From Blepharisma japonicum (taxonomy: Eukaryota; Ciliophora; Heterotrichea; Heterotrichida; Blepharismidae): a stretch of 64,000 nucleotides of DNA. A program made the translations under genes and the position numbers. Under the pieces are notes generated by a model. It ran no database searches. It was not told the origin of the DNA and saw only the letters and a program-made list of their open reading frames with translations. Location: assembly GCA_949751835.1 (NCBI GenBank), contig CATKHK010000050.1:186001-250000 (forward strand), written 5' to 3'. Below, in pieces: positions 21,093 through 33,050 of the stretch (its first letter is position 1; each line of letters opens with the position of its first letter).

Positions 21093-21899
21093 ATGAGTCA
21101 AAATAGGAAGAAAATTTCATTGTCACAAAAAATAGATGATTCAGATGTCTCATTTGTAGAATCTAAAAAAGCTTCCAAAACAATTATTCAATCCCTTCTT
21201 AGAGCAGGAAGAAACCTTTCTAAAATCCATGATCGATTAATTTCTCAAAGACCTCATGAAGTTTCCAAAATTATCAGGTCTCACAAAGCAGTAAATGAAG
21301 AAGAAATAGAAATCTTAAAAGTAAAAATTGTCCCAAAAGCGATGATTAATGAAGGAACTCAAATGGATTTTAATTTCACCGGAGCCGAAGAATCGAAAAG
21401 CGAGCTAGAAAAAGCTGATACAGAAGTCAAGGAAATACTTAAAGAATCATCTCCTATTGAGTTTGAAAATCCGATTTTGAAGAGGTGATCAGATCAAACA
21501 TTTTATCGAAAATCTCAAGAGCAAGAAAGCAATCAACTTTTTGAAAAAGTAGGAAACTGAGATGAAAATTACATTATTTATCCTAAAAGTAAACTTTCTA
21601 ATGATTTTTCAGTGAATTTAGGAAGGCCTTCGTTGCTTAAACTTCATAGGCAAAACAAAGAGAGACTATATAATTCTCGACATAAAGTGCATAGAAGAAC
21701 TTCAAGTGTAAATTCTGGCCAAAATTTTCCAGAAGTTAAGAAAAAGGAAAGCTTTTCAACAAAAGATAAAAACACAAAACTAAGGGAAGACCGAAGCATT
21801 TGGCAATATAAACCGGCTGATGCAGGAATTTTTGATTATGAAAAAATTCTGAATAAGAACAGACGATCATCAACTCCTTTTCTATCATCAAGAATGTAA
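21093..21899 (+). CDS. Basic protein of unknown function
   Basis: 268 aa, with TGA-Trp codons at 21486 and about 21558. Charged, Ser/Lys-rich, with 'SKTIIQSLLRAGRNLSKIHD' as a likely amphipathic helix. The C-terminus 'WQYKPADAGIFDYEKILNKN' is the most ordered-looking part. There is no signal peptide or membrane segment. Family not recognised. Confidence 0.75.
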
Positions 21900-22612
21900 T
21901 GTAAAATTTTTAATTGCCGTTAGATTATCGCTGTGCATTTTGGCTTGAAAATTTTAATTCCTAATAAATATGACTAAAATTTTTTGAGGCTCATAATCAT
22001 TTTTATGATGAACTCTATCCGCGCTTCTGATTTTCATGATGCGAATTAGAGCTGATCTTATTGATATAAGTCTTATGATGATACAATCCGTGTTTTTGAT
22101 ATCCAATGATAACACCTTTTTGACTGATTCATAAAATTTACTTAATTAAGCTTTACTTAAAATAGAGCTTATTCTATTTATATTAGTTATTCTTCTACTA
22201 TATTGAAAGTTTTTAAAATTGAAATAGCTCATAGGAGTTGCTGTGATGCTTTAAGTATCGCCAATTAATATAAGAGAAAGTTTTAAAACAATTACTATGC
22301 TTGTCAAAATTTTGGTAATGGATTTTCTAATAATGAAGCATGATGGTGATCTGATGATATAATCTATTATAAGGTCAAAATAAATTAAACGGATGTTTAA
22401 ACATAATATAAGCTTATATTATTGAATATTATTGGAGTAAGTGCTTTATAAAACTTCTTACACTTTGATCCTTGGTGAGGAAGCTTATGACATCATCTTA
22501 TTTCAACATTATATCTCAATGTGAAAAGAGCACAAATAGCACACAAAAATGCCTTTGATAGTAAATTAAGCATAAATAAGGATAATTAATATTAATAATT
22601 CAGATTTTTATA
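21900..22612. other. AT-rich intergenic region
   Basis: 713 bp with no convincing frame, RNA gene or repeat. Confidence 0.6.
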
Positions 22613-24064
22613 ATGAAATATCTGATAGTCATTGCAAGTTTTATAGTTGTGGCAAGTGGAGTCTATACAGGAGCAAGCTTTGGGTTTACTGAAGAAGCAG
22701 CCGAGAATTTCAAGAACAATGTGCTACCTTATATTTTTTCTAAACAAGAAAATATACAGCTTCCAAATCAGCATTTTAATACAGGGCGAGGGGTATTCAA
22801 AGTAACCTTTTCTATCACAGAAACCTACATTTATGATCTGAATATGGACGTTATTAACAGCAAAGTGAATTTTGCGAGTAATAATGACATTATATTGAAT
22901 ATCGCAGATCTTTCAGAAAAAGTGAGATTTACTTGGTCATATGATAGTAACTTAGGCTCAGATAAAGGCTTTGCAATCGTTAGTCTCGCAAATACTCTAT
23001 CAACTTCAATAATCCATCTCTCTGCAGAGAATGGGAGGCCTGTTGTTTCTATTACTGAAATGACTTTGAAAATTGGAAATCTTGACGTGAAATTCAGCGG
23101 AAACACCTCAGCAGATGTTGCAAATTGGCTTGTAGGCATTCTCAACCAGCAAATGATAACTTTGATAGAAAAGCTGACTTCAGATAGCTTAAAAGATACG
23201 ATTGACACTGAGCTTAACCAATATTTGTCCTCTCTTGATCTTACCATTGATATAGGCGGAATAGGTCTTGCAATAAATTATACCTTGCCATACCCTCCAA
23301 TTGTCACAGAAAACTTCATACAAGTAGACACCTTAGGCTTAGTAGTCCTCAAGAGCAACCCAAATCTTTCTCCTCCAATTGATCCACCTGTTCAGCTTCC
23401 TGGCTTCCAAGAAAATGGTTTACAAATTCAAGCCTATGTTACAGACTACACCTTTAATTCAGGATTTTATGCTGCATATCAATCAGGGAGTCTTTCTACA
23501 GTCATCAGTCAAAGTGATCTTCCACCTCAAATCAAATTGACAACTACATTTCTTAACGATTTCCTCCCTGGGATTGTAAAAGTATATGGATCAAATAAGC
23601 CTTGCCAATTGAACTGTTCAGCTACAGAAGCTCCAGTTGTGCATACTGAGAGCTCAAATAAGCTATTTCCTCATGGGCAGATTGTAGGGGCAATTGTTAC
23701 TGGGTGTTCTGTTGTGGTAATTAATGAAGGAACTGCAGTAGAGCTTGATATGAATTTGGATTTCAATGCAACTTTGTATATTGATGATTGGGTGCTGAAT
23801 GGAGATTTGTCATGGATGCAAGTGACTAGTTTGAAAGCTGTCAATAATAATATTGATCCAATCGACACAGAAGGCCTGATGGATGGGATTAATTTCTTAT
23901 TGAATGTGACTCTTCCTACTCTTAATCAAAGAATTTTTGGGCAAGGCCTTCCTCTTCCAAAATCGCAATATGTTAATCTTACATTGTCAGATGTTACAGT
24001 TGAGAACGGATATACTTATATCCAATCCACTCCTCAATATAACTTTACGGATAATGAAAATTAA
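22613..24064 (+). CDS. Secreted BPI/LBP-family lipid-binding protein
   Basis: 483 aa, single exon, all Trp as TGG. Signal peptide at residues 1-17 (YLIVIASFIVVASG). 'GASFGFTEEAAENFKNNVLPYI' is the N-terminal amphipathic start typical of BPI/LBP/CETP folds. 'NWLVGILNQQMITLIEKLTSDSLKDTIDTELNQYL' is the helix of the first barrel, and 'TLNQRIFGQGLPLP' with 'YVNLTLSDVTVENGYTYI' the end of the second. The pair of Cys at 'PCQLNCSA' may form a disulfide. Such proteins bind lipids or lipopolysaccharide outside the cell or in vesicles; here it may meet bacterial prey. Confidence 0.87.
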   Translation: MKYLIVIASFIVVASGVYTGASFGFTEEAAENFKNNVLPYIFSKQENIQLPNQHFNTGRGVFKVTFSITETYIYDLNMDVINSKVNFASNNDIILNIADLSEKVRFTWSYDSNLGSDKGFAIVSLANTLSTSIIHLSAENGRPVVSITEMTLKIGNLDVKFSGNTSADVANWLVGILNQQMITLIEKLTSDSLKDTIDTELNQYLSSLDLTIDIGGIGLAINYTLPYPPIVTENFIQVDTLGLVVLKSNPNLSPPIDPPVQLPGFQENGLQIQAYVTDYTFNSGFYAAYQSGSLSTVISQSDLPPQIKLTTTFLNDFLPGIVKVYGSNKPCQLNCSATEAPVVHTESSNKLFPHGQIVGAIVTGCSVVVINEGTAVELDMNLDFNATLYIDDWVLNGDLSWMQVTSLKAVNNNIDPIDTEGLMDGINFLLNVTLPTLNQRIFGQGLPLPKSQYVNLTLSDVTVENGYTYIQSTPQYNFTDNEN

Positions 24065-24876
24065 GAATCAAATTAGAATAAACTTATATATATCTAATAA
24101 TGGTGAAAAATAGCGTATTTTTTATATCAGTTGTGCGATAGTTTTTATTAATTGCTCGTGTGCCAAATAAACTTTCAGAGAAATTTGATAGCTGTATGCT
24201 TTTGTATATTCAGATTTTTTATATCTATTTATATTGTCTATAATTTAAAATACACCTTTTATTCAACGAATATTGTTAAATAAAAAATCTTTATAAAATT
24301 AAATAATTATAAATAAAATAGCTAAATCTCTATTCTTCAAATTCTTAAAATTTTAACTGAAGGTATGGCAAGTTTAAAAAATTGGAGCTTTAGCGCAGAA
24401 TGATAGCGTTAAATTCAGAAGGAAATGTTATAAATAGCATTTTTCAAATGCTGTTTCTATTTTAACTTATAAGTTTACTTATTTTTTATGGATCCCATAG
24501 ATCTTCGAAAATGAGATTTTATCTGCTTTAAGTTAATGTTAGAATATATTTATGAATGGTCTAGATTCTATTTAAAAATTTCTCCATTAGAATGATATTA
24601 ATACTCTACGTAAAAAATTCTTTTTTATTTCGAGTAAGTTTGAAAATTTTATTTCCTTAACCTCACTCATATCAAAAGTAAGGATATTTATATTTTCATC
24701 AGCTATAATAACTAAGCTTTAATAATAAGATTTTAAAGTACTTATTATGAGATGGCTTGATGAAACAAAATAGCTAAAGGGAAAATGGTTTAATTTAATT
24801 AAGAAAAAGTCAGTTATTTTAATTAATCATTGAAATCCTTATTAAATTATAACAGTCTAACGACATAATTTTAAAG
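24065..24876. other. AT-rich intergenic region
   Basis: About 810 bp, no gene recognised. Confidence 0.6.
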
Positions 24877-27804
24877 ATGAACATTGAATCATCGCCAGCA
24901 TGAACAATAGGAGAAAAATCTCCACCTCCAAAAGTTGATGACACTCCTGGACCTGGGGCATACAATACTGATGTAGCTATCAACAGACCAAGATCAGCCC
25001 CGTGTATAAATAAAGCAGAAAGATTCAAAGTAATGAAGCCTGACTGCGAAGTTGGGCCAGGAGCTTATGAGATAAGGTCACGATCTGAGAGTCCAACATA
25101 CAAATTTGCCATAGAAAAAAAGGATAAAGAAAGGCGAAATAGCGTTCCTGGTCCAGGGACGTACAATCTAGAAACGCCCTCAAAACAATTGAGCTCAGCT
25201 TATAGCATTAATAAGGGAGAAAGGTTTAAGAACACCACCAAAGATGTTCCTGGTCCTGGATCTTATGATCCAAACTACCCTCAAAGTAAGGCCGGCTTTT
25301 GAATGAGCAAGGGAGAAAGATGCACATTTAAGTCTTCAAATTCCCAAGCTTTTTATGATCCATCAGTCTCAGCAAGGGAACTCAACAGCTCTCCAGGCCC
25401 AGGCCAATATGATAAAGTCTTCTCATACTCCAAGCCAGTCTCATTCAAGTTTGGAAACGAAGACCGTTTTGCAGAAAGGAGTGATCAAATTCCAGGGCCA
25501 GGGTCTTATGAACTTAAAGTTCGACATGAAAGTCCTACCTATCAATTTGGAAGCGACAAAAAGCACCAAACATTCACAACTGATTCTCCAGGACCTGGAG
25601 CTTATGAGGTTAAACTTAGGACAAGCAGCCCTTCATTTAAGTTCAGCAATGAAAAAAGGGCGAAGGAAGAGAAGGCAAACCCTCTTGGCCCTGGCGCTTA
25701 TGAGGCGAAAAAAAGTTATGAAGCTCCAGTTTATAGGTTTGGAAATGAGGCAAAACATAAAGAGTTAAAGAGCGATATTCCAGGACCTGGAGCTTACAAT
25801 TTGGATAAAGATTTGGTAAAGTCATCATCAAGCCCTGCATTAAGTAAAGCAGATAGGTTTAGACCTGAAAAAGGGCATGAAGTAGGCCCAGGATCATATG
25901 ACCCTCGCTATCCAGAAAGCAAGTCTAGAGTTTTCTTTGGCAGTGAGCAAAGAGGCAAGTCAGATAAAATTTCAGCTTCTGTATCATGCAGCAATTTACC
26001 GAAGGAAACAGATGGACTTCCAGGTCCAGGCCAATATTATAAAGATGGCAATATGAATAAGACTATAACATATTCTTTTGGTAGCGGAGAAAGATTCAAA
26101 GAAAATAGATCTTCAACTCCTGGGCCTGGGACCTATACTCATGAAAAGCCAAGAGATGAAAGTCCCAATTATCACTTCGGAAGTGAATCAAAGCACAAGT
26201 TTAAAGCTCTTGATACCCCAGGTCCCGGTTCCTATGACATAAAGCTGAAAACAGAAAGTCCGAACTTTAAGTTTGGGGTTGAAAAAAGAAGTAAAGAGCT
26301 GCCTGAGAGCAACATTGGCCCAGGAATGTATTATTATGAATTAAACAGCAGTACTCCGACTTATCGATTTGGAAATGATTCAAAACATAAAGAAATAAAA
26401 GCAAGCACTCCAGGGCCTGGCAGCTATGATGCAAAATTAGCCTTGCAGACTCCAACAGCCAAATTTGGAATGGAGCCAAGAGATAAGCAGCCTGTTAGCC
26501 AGTCTCCAGGACCAGGAGCATATGATGCAAAATTAAGAACTGAAAGCCCATCCTTTAAATTTGGAAGCGAGAAAAAAGGGAAAATTAACAAAGAAACCCT
26601 TGACCAAATAGGGCCTGGAAGCTATGACGTCAAGCTTAAACCAGATAACCCAACCTATAAATTCAGCAATGAGCCAAAGCATAAAGAGCTAAAATCTGAT
26701 ATCCCTGGGCCTGGAACCTACGATGTGAAAGAGAGAAAAGATATTCCCAATGTCAAATTCAGCAATGACCCGCGAGATAAAGTAAAACCTTCAGATGTGC
26801 CAGGTCCTGGATCTTACGATGTAAAATTGAGAAACGAAAGCCCAAACTTTAAATTTGGCAGTGAGCAGCGAGGGAGGCAAAAAGAAAGTGATTCGTTAGG
26901 ACCAGGGTCGTATGATGTAAAACTCAGCTCACAAAACCCTACATATAGGTTTGGGCAAGAAAGTAAGCATAAAGATATTGTCTCTGACTCACCTGGCCCA
27001 GGTACTTATGGAATAAAAGAGAGAAACTCAAGCCCTACAATAGTTTTTGGAAAGGAGCCTAAAGACAAAAGGCAAATTTCAGATTCTCCAGGACCAGGAG
27101 CATATGATGCCAAGCTTAAAAAAGAAAGCCCTACTTTTAAATTTGGCCAGGAAAGCCGAGATAAACTGTTTAAAAATGATAAGCAGGCAGTCAACATTGG
27201 CTATTATGATTTGCCTTCCACATTCAGCAAAACTGGCCCTATCTTATTAGGAAGGAAAGCAGAAAAGCATGACAACTCAGTGCCAGGCCCAGGCTCATAT
27301 GATGTGAAGCTAAAAAGCAGCACAATTACCAATTCTATATCAAAGTCCCCAAGGTTTATAGTCAAAAAAGATGATAACCCAGGACCAGGAGCTTATGATG
27401 CTAAAAAGCGATCATCAACTCCAAACACAGTATTTGGGAAATCTTATGGCCAAAATTTCACAAAGTATTATACACCTGTAAAACTAAGCAAGTCATCACT
27501 CTCATCAAGAGCTGAACAAACTCCTCATTCTCAGGTAAACAAGCATTCTGATTACTCCACTCCTCAAAAGCCACGATCTTTATCAGTTGGCGTCAAGCAG
27601 AGGCTTGCATTTACTCCTAATGAAAAATCAGCTGGGGAAATACCTGGCCCAGGGATGTATCTTGTAAAATTAGCAAGTAATAGCCCTTGCTATACATTTG
27701 GAAGAGAGGCGAAACATAAGGATATTGAGAGCGGTGTTCCAGGGCCTGGGCAGTACGAACTTAAGAGCACAATTCCTAATGTGGCTTCATATTCCCAGAG
27801 ATAA
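24877..27804 (+). CDS. SHIPPO (ODF3-type) repeat protein with 26 repeats
   Basis: 975 aa; the ATG at 24877 gives MNIESSPAW and TGA codons at 24901 and 25300 are Trp. I count 26 copies of (P)GPG-x-Y, mostly 30-40 residues apart, in units like 'PGPGSYDVKLRNESPNFKFG'. This is the SHIPPO repeat of outer-dense-fibre 3 and STPG proteins, several of which are microtubule inner proteins of axonemes. Most members carry far fewer repeats, so this is a long, probably periodic, binder along ciliary or cortical microtubules. One irregular segment (about residues 770-855, 'SKTGPILLG' then Ser-rich) interrupts the array. Neighbouring units are similar enough to suggest growth by internal duplication. Confidence 0.93.
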
Positions 27805-27929
27805 GTTAAAAGTTTTCATAAAATCTTAAATAATTTTATTAGAAATTATAATTAGCTCTCTATAAATGCCAGTAATACTTTTTATGTAGAATCAATATAA
27901 ATATTATATTTTTGTTATTTATATCTAAG

Positions 27930-28772
27930 ATGGACCTTGACAAATACGAAGCTCTTATCTTAGATTGTGATGGAGTCCTTTGAAAAGGTCCAAATCAAAT
28001 TCCAGGAAGTTTTGAAGCTTTACAAAGACTTCACGGAACAGGGAAAAAGCTGTTCTTCCTTACTAACAACCCTGCTAAAACTCCTGAAGATGTAATTGAC
28101 TGAATGCAGAGATTTGGGTACGAAGCTTCTCCCAGACAGATATATTGTTCAGGCATGGCAACTGGTTCATATATTAAAATTCATTATCCCCACGTAAGCA
28201 AAATTTACCTAATCGGCTCAGAGCAATTCAGATCTCAGCTCACTAGACAAGGATTTCAAGTTTGGCATGCATCTGATCTTGTGAACTACCGTCTGTCAGC
28301 AGAAGATTTAGAAAGACTTGTGAACGACTACCCAATTGATGCAGTTGTAGTTGGCCATGACACTAGATTTACCTATATGTCAAGCGTTTATGGGGCTGTT
28401 TTCATTCAAAATGGAGCAAAATTCCTTGCAGCAAGTGATGACCCTTATTTTGTAATGGAGAAAGGAAATAATATACCTGGCTGCGGGACTTTAACAACTT
28501 TTATGGAGACTGCGACACAGATGAAGGTTGAAGTTGTGGGAAAGCCAAAGACATTTATGCTGGACTTAATATTGCAAGATAATAATTTGTCAAAGGAAAA
28601 AATTATTATGATAGGGGATTCTATGAGCACAGACATAAGGATGGGATATAATGCAAGCATTGACACTTTGCTAGTTTTATCAGGAACGTCGTCTAGAGAA
28701 GATTTACCAAATTATGAGTTTTCGCCTACTTTTATTTATCCTGACCTTCAATCTGTGCTTGCAGCAGATTAA
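27930..28772 (+). CDS. HAD phosphatase, phosphoglycolate/pyridoxal phosphatase type
   Basis: 280 aa, reading TGA as Trp in 'DCDGVLWKG' and 'VIDWMQRFGY'. HAD motif I is DCDGV with nucleophile Asp12 and acid/base Asp14; motif II 'FFLTNNPAKT'; motif III Lys in the 'VVGKPKTFML' region; motif IV 'IMIGDSMSTDIRMGY'. The spacing leaves a large C2-type cap between residues 75 and 200. This is the PGP/PDXP (4-nitrophenylphosphatase) group, which removes phosphate from 2-phosphoglycolate or pyridoxal phosphate. Which substrate applies cannot be read from motifs alone. Confidence 0.92.
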
Positions 28773-29094
28773 TTAATTGTTGTTCTCCACTATATAAAGG
28801 AGGAATTATCATATATTAAAAATATGCTAGCTCTAAGCGAGAAAGATTTTTTGACTCGCTCTTAAGAATCAAGAATTAATTTAGATTTAAGAAATACTAA
28901 TTCTAATATATATTTTCACTAAAAAAGCTGAATTCAAGTAGTTCATTTAATTTCGGTTTGCTTTTACTATATCTATATAGGCTAAATTAACTTATCATAC
29001 ATTAAATTAGAATCTCTTCACTTTCACTTTTTTAAAGTTCTTTTATCGTTCTAGTCTGTTCCATTTCGAATTTTCATGACTATATCAAATATAA
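28773..29094. other. Intergenic region
   Basis: 322 bp, AT-rich, nothing recognised. Confidence 0.6.
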
Positions 29095-30366
29095 ATGGGC
29101 TTGTATCAGGAAGTATCAATCTACATATGTGGCCTGGTTGTTTGTGCAGCTTTTACAGTAATAAGCCCCTTCTACCCTAAAGCAGCTCAGTCAAAAGGCG
29201 TTCCTTTTTGAGTCACAGGCGTTGTTTTCAGCCTTGTTCCGATTTTCGGACTGCTTTCTTCGCTGGTATTAGGAAGCTTCCTTTACAAGCTAGGAAGAAG
29301 GACGTGCTTTGTTTCAGGTATAGTTCTGGTGGGAATTTCAAACATTCTGATAAGCTTAATTGTTTTCGGAGATACAGCTTCAGTAATTTTTTTTAGCTTT
29401 TTATCGAGAATTTTGGCAGGAATTGGATCAGCTTTTAGCATGACTTCTGGATATGCAATTTTGACTAGTGAAAACCCTGAGGATGTTCAAAAAACAGTTG
29501 CTAAAATGGAAGCGTTTTGTGGACTTGGGCTGATCGCAGGGCCACTTATTGGGTCTGGACTTTTTGCAGCTGGCGGTATTTTTATATCATTCTTGTTAGT
29601 CGGGATAGTCTTGATTATATATGCTCCTTTGGGAGGATTTTTACTTGGCAAAACAAAGCCTTATGTATTATCTGATGATAAAATCAATATTATAGAGATT
29701 CTGATAAAACCTAAAATAATTCTGGATGCATTTTGCCAAGCTTGCATCATGTTTACAATTGGTTTTATAGCTCCCTCTCTTGAGCTGCATATTTTAAACT
29801 TCGATATAGAAGAAGAATATGTAGGAGTTATTTATAGCGTGAATACCTTCACTTATGCCTTTAGCTGCTACCTTTTATCCTTTGTGCCACAGAAATTTGA
29901 CAAGAGAATCATGATGGCTATAGGACTATTTATGCTTTCTTTCGCATTTCTCTTGATTGGTCCTTGCCCTTTTTTGCTGCCACAAGATTTTTGAATTGTG
30001 GTCGTATCACTATTCTTTTTAGGTGTAGGAGGCGCCTCGATATATGTGCCTTCATTGCCGAATATGATAGATAATGCACACAAGCGTTATGGATATAGTA
30101 AGGATGATAGACTGAACGATGCTCTATCAGGGATTACAACGTTTTCTCTGAGTTTTGGAGAAATGTGTGGGCCAGCGACAGCTGGTATCATGCTTTCATA
30201 TTTGAACTTTCCTGAATCGTCAACACTTATAGCGATTATAATCATGACTTATTTCTTCATCTATCTGATTGGGTCTGAGCTGTTAGTTAAAGTAGCAAAA
30301 CCTTATGCAAATAAGCTAGCTGGTGAGCAAGCCCTGATTGAGCTTAAAGAGCAAGATAATGAATAA
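29095..30366 (+). CDS. MFS transporter, SLC18B1-like
   Basis: 423 aa; the start ATG at 29095 directly follows an in-frame TAA. TGA codons are Trp ('VPFWVTG', 'QDFWIVVVSLFF'). About 12 helices. 'ISPFYPKAAQSKGVPFW' after helix 1 and 'GSFLYKLGRRTCFVSG' (the MFS loop 2-3 motif) closely follow SLC18B1, a vesicular polyamine transporter. 'MCGPATAGIMLSYLNFP' is the usual C-half motif. It is likely in vesicle or plasma membranes; polyamine export is a family-based guess. Confidence 0.87.
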
Positions 30367-30818
30367 TTTATAAATAAGCTTTGAATTTAATATATTTCTT
30401 TCTAAGGAATCGAGAATTCCAAAAACTTATATATCCCTTCTAAGGAATCAACTGAAGCTGGATTTTATGGGATCTACTGAATAAGATTTAGTGCTAAAAG
30501 AAATTGGAGTATTTTGCAAAGTATATATACTAATATGAAATAGAATTAATTTTATATGTTCGAAGCGAATTTTCATTCTTTTTAGAATTATAGTAAATAA
30601 TTCTAAAAATTTTTAATAGTTAGAATTGCTATCTTAAATTGATTAGAAATTAAACTTTTGATTATATTAATTATTTGAATATATTTTGGCTATTTTTATT
30701 TTCTTATGTTTGAAGGTTCATTTTATGATATTTGAAAATTTTTGCAAGTTGTTTTGATTTTAAGCAACTAAAGTTAATTAAATAAAATGTAGGGTGATTG
30801 AATAATTAGCATTATTCA
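30367..30818. other. AT-rich intergenic region
   Basis: 452 bp. A short direct repeat 'tttctaaggaatc' / 'ttctaaggaatc' occurs at about 30398-30446. Nothing else is seen. Confidence 0.55.
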
Positions 30819-32243
30819 ATGATGACTATTTTAGAAGAGGAAGACTCTGAATCTTTTGATTCAAACCAAGGCACCCAAGAAAATCGCATGACCACAAAGG
30901 TCGCTCAATTACGCTTAGAAGACAGCTTAAGCGGCGATACAAACGAGGATCCAGAAAAAGTCACAACCGATAGCATTTCACGTCAAGACAGCATAAAAAG
31001 CTGGCATGAATTTAAGTCTGAAGAGTCAAGACGCGATTCCTTTGGTAAACCTATAAAACCAAACAATATTGAATTTCCATCATTGGTGAAAGGTCTTGAT
31101 CTTGAAGGAGGTCATTTTCAACATAAGGACTCAGGATCTTCACGAGGAGGATCTATGGGAAGTGAAGGATCAAAAACATCCCTAGCAATGGCAAGAGCTG
31201 AGGTGAATGCTATGATGGATGCAAGTGAAAAAGCTGACAGACTAAGCGATTTAGAAGAAGTGGCTGGGAGATCATCGTTTTACTCACTTGATGAAAGTAT
31301 GGTAAGTACAATAGGCTTAGGAGGTGCAACTTCACCTATGATTATGAAAAGGACTACATTAGAAATGACCGAAACATGAAATAAAATCATCCTAAATGAA
31401 GAGCATGACGACCCAGAAGCTCTCTTACTCGCTGCTATTGGAAGAGGACCTGAAGAAGAAAATGCTACTAAACCTTCATTTTGGGAGAAAATCGGACTCA
31501 AAGACAGTAAAGATAGAGAACATCAATGATATGCCCTTGCAGTAGAAGAATGAAATAGACTGGATGCTGAAGTAAAACGGCTTAAAGTTGATAATGAAAA
31601 CTTAGCCTATGAAATTAAGCAGCTGGATGTCAAAGTTGTTACAGCAACACAGAATACTAATGAGCTTGAAGAAAAGACCTTTCAAGTGAAGAAAAAAATA
31701 ATCGACGAAAAGATGCAGTTGGAGCTGAAACTTGAAGCGAAAAATAGTGAAATTGACGAAGCCTTCAGAACTCAAGAAGACCTCTTACAGAGACTGCAAG
31801 AACTGAAGGATAACTATACATTGAGAGACACAGAGGAAGAAGAAAGAGAAGAAAGATGAATAATGAGAATTCAAGATTTAAGATCGCATCTAATTATCAT
31901 CATGGATGAACGAATTCAGGCTGAAGCAGAATGCATGAAAAATCAGGAATTGTTAGAGATTATGGAGTCTGAAAGAAGTGAGCAAAGCTGCCTAAATGAG
32001 CAAATAGAGATATGTCTTGAGTTGCTGAATGAGTCTATGGAATTTTTTACCCAGTCAAACCGACATTTGAATTTTACTGCAGAATTTTGCGAGGTATTAA
32101 AAAATCTGAGAGAAGCAACATTTGAAGCTATTGAAGCTGAAAAAGAGTTCAAGAGGGATGCATTGACGGATCCACGAACTATTATGCCGTATTCTAGGCA
32201 ATCGGAATTTTTGCCAGGATCTTCGACTAGGATTGAAAAATAG
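30819..32243 (+). CDS. Coiled-coil protein of unknown function
   Basis: 474 aa with several TGA-Trp codons (for example 31377, 31530, 31548, 31857). The N-terminal about 240 residues are Ser/Asp/Glu-rich with many 'RxxS' sites, probably disordered. From about 245 to 350 and again to 460 it is coiled coil (EEWNRLDAEVKRLKVDNENL ..., RIQAEAECMKNQELLEIMES). Ends at TAG. No family recognised. Two Met codons stand in a row at the start; the first is used here. Confidence 0.78.
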
Positions 32244-32549
32244 CAGCCTCAATAGCTTTTACAATATTTATATCTATATTCAAATATTAGAATAATTAAT
32301 ATTTACTATTTCCATTATTGAAGGTTCTGGGATATTTTAAAGCAATAAAATAATTTCTTATTAGGATTATACTAAAAAGAAAGATTAGCCTACTACCAAC
32401 TCTTATTTTCCAATAAGAGGTTATTAATTACGGAAGAAGTAATAATGCTCATCTTCATTTTCAAAATTCTGAGTTTATGATACATAGTAAGTAATTAGAG
32501 AACTCAGGCTTGAAAATTGAATTAATTTAACTTTAGTCATAATAACACA

Positions 32550-32995
32550 TAAAAATGGAATGGAGAAGCTCCTATCATCTTAACCCTTAGTCAGGTTTTG
32601 TCTGGGGTCCCATAGAGGAGGACAGCTTGAATTTAGCGCATCCAGCTAGATTATTGATGTTTGGGTGGGACTAACCTAACGCATGATCATTTAATCATCT
32701 TTTACATCGTTGAAAGATGGGACTTTGAGATTGGAAAGGGATACACTCAAGATCAGAGGCTGCATTGGCTAATAGGGCTATTCTCCTGTGTAGTACCGCA
32801 AGAAAACGAATTTACAAAAGAAAAACACCATTGATGCATGGAAAGGGGACTATGCGCCCTTATTCTAGAGTAGTGAGTGCAAGACTTCATCCAAGAAGAA
32901 CAAAGTAGTGAAAGGCCTGCTCGGACTGGCAAGTAAATAGTTGAATAAAGGAAGGACTTGCAAAGCCATGTGGCTGACTGTCACTTAACGATAAT
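32550..32995 (+). ncRNA. Candidate structured non-coding RNA (strand uncertain)
   Basis: This stretch between two convergent genes is visibly GC-richer than the surrounding spacer DNA and has stops in every frame. It contains several local hairpins: 'ggagaagctcc' near its start, 'catcttttacatcgttgaaagatg', 'gccatgtggc' and 'tgactgtca'-type arms near the end. Both edges fall off sharply into AT-rich spacer. I compared it by eye with U1-U6, U3, SRP, RNase P and RNase MRP RNAs and saw no firm match, and no telomeric template (CCCUAACA) is present. Edges and strand are estimates. Confidence 0.55.
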
Positions 32996-33050
32996 AATTT
33001 AATCTAAGTTGATTATAATAATTAATATAGATTATATAATAATGGGTATT

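Noticed and set aside
30398-30446. Short direct repeat 'tttctaaggaatc'
   Set aside because: Only about 12 bases, two copies; not enough to name an element.
32550-32995. Telomerase RNA
   Set aside because: No CCCUAACA-type template of one and a half repeats; the nearest string, 'actaacctaacg', does not fit heterotrich telomeres.
32550-32995. RNase P, RNase MRP, SRP or U-snRNA identity
   Set aside because: Only short fragments resemble conserved boxes and they are not in the right order; identity left open.
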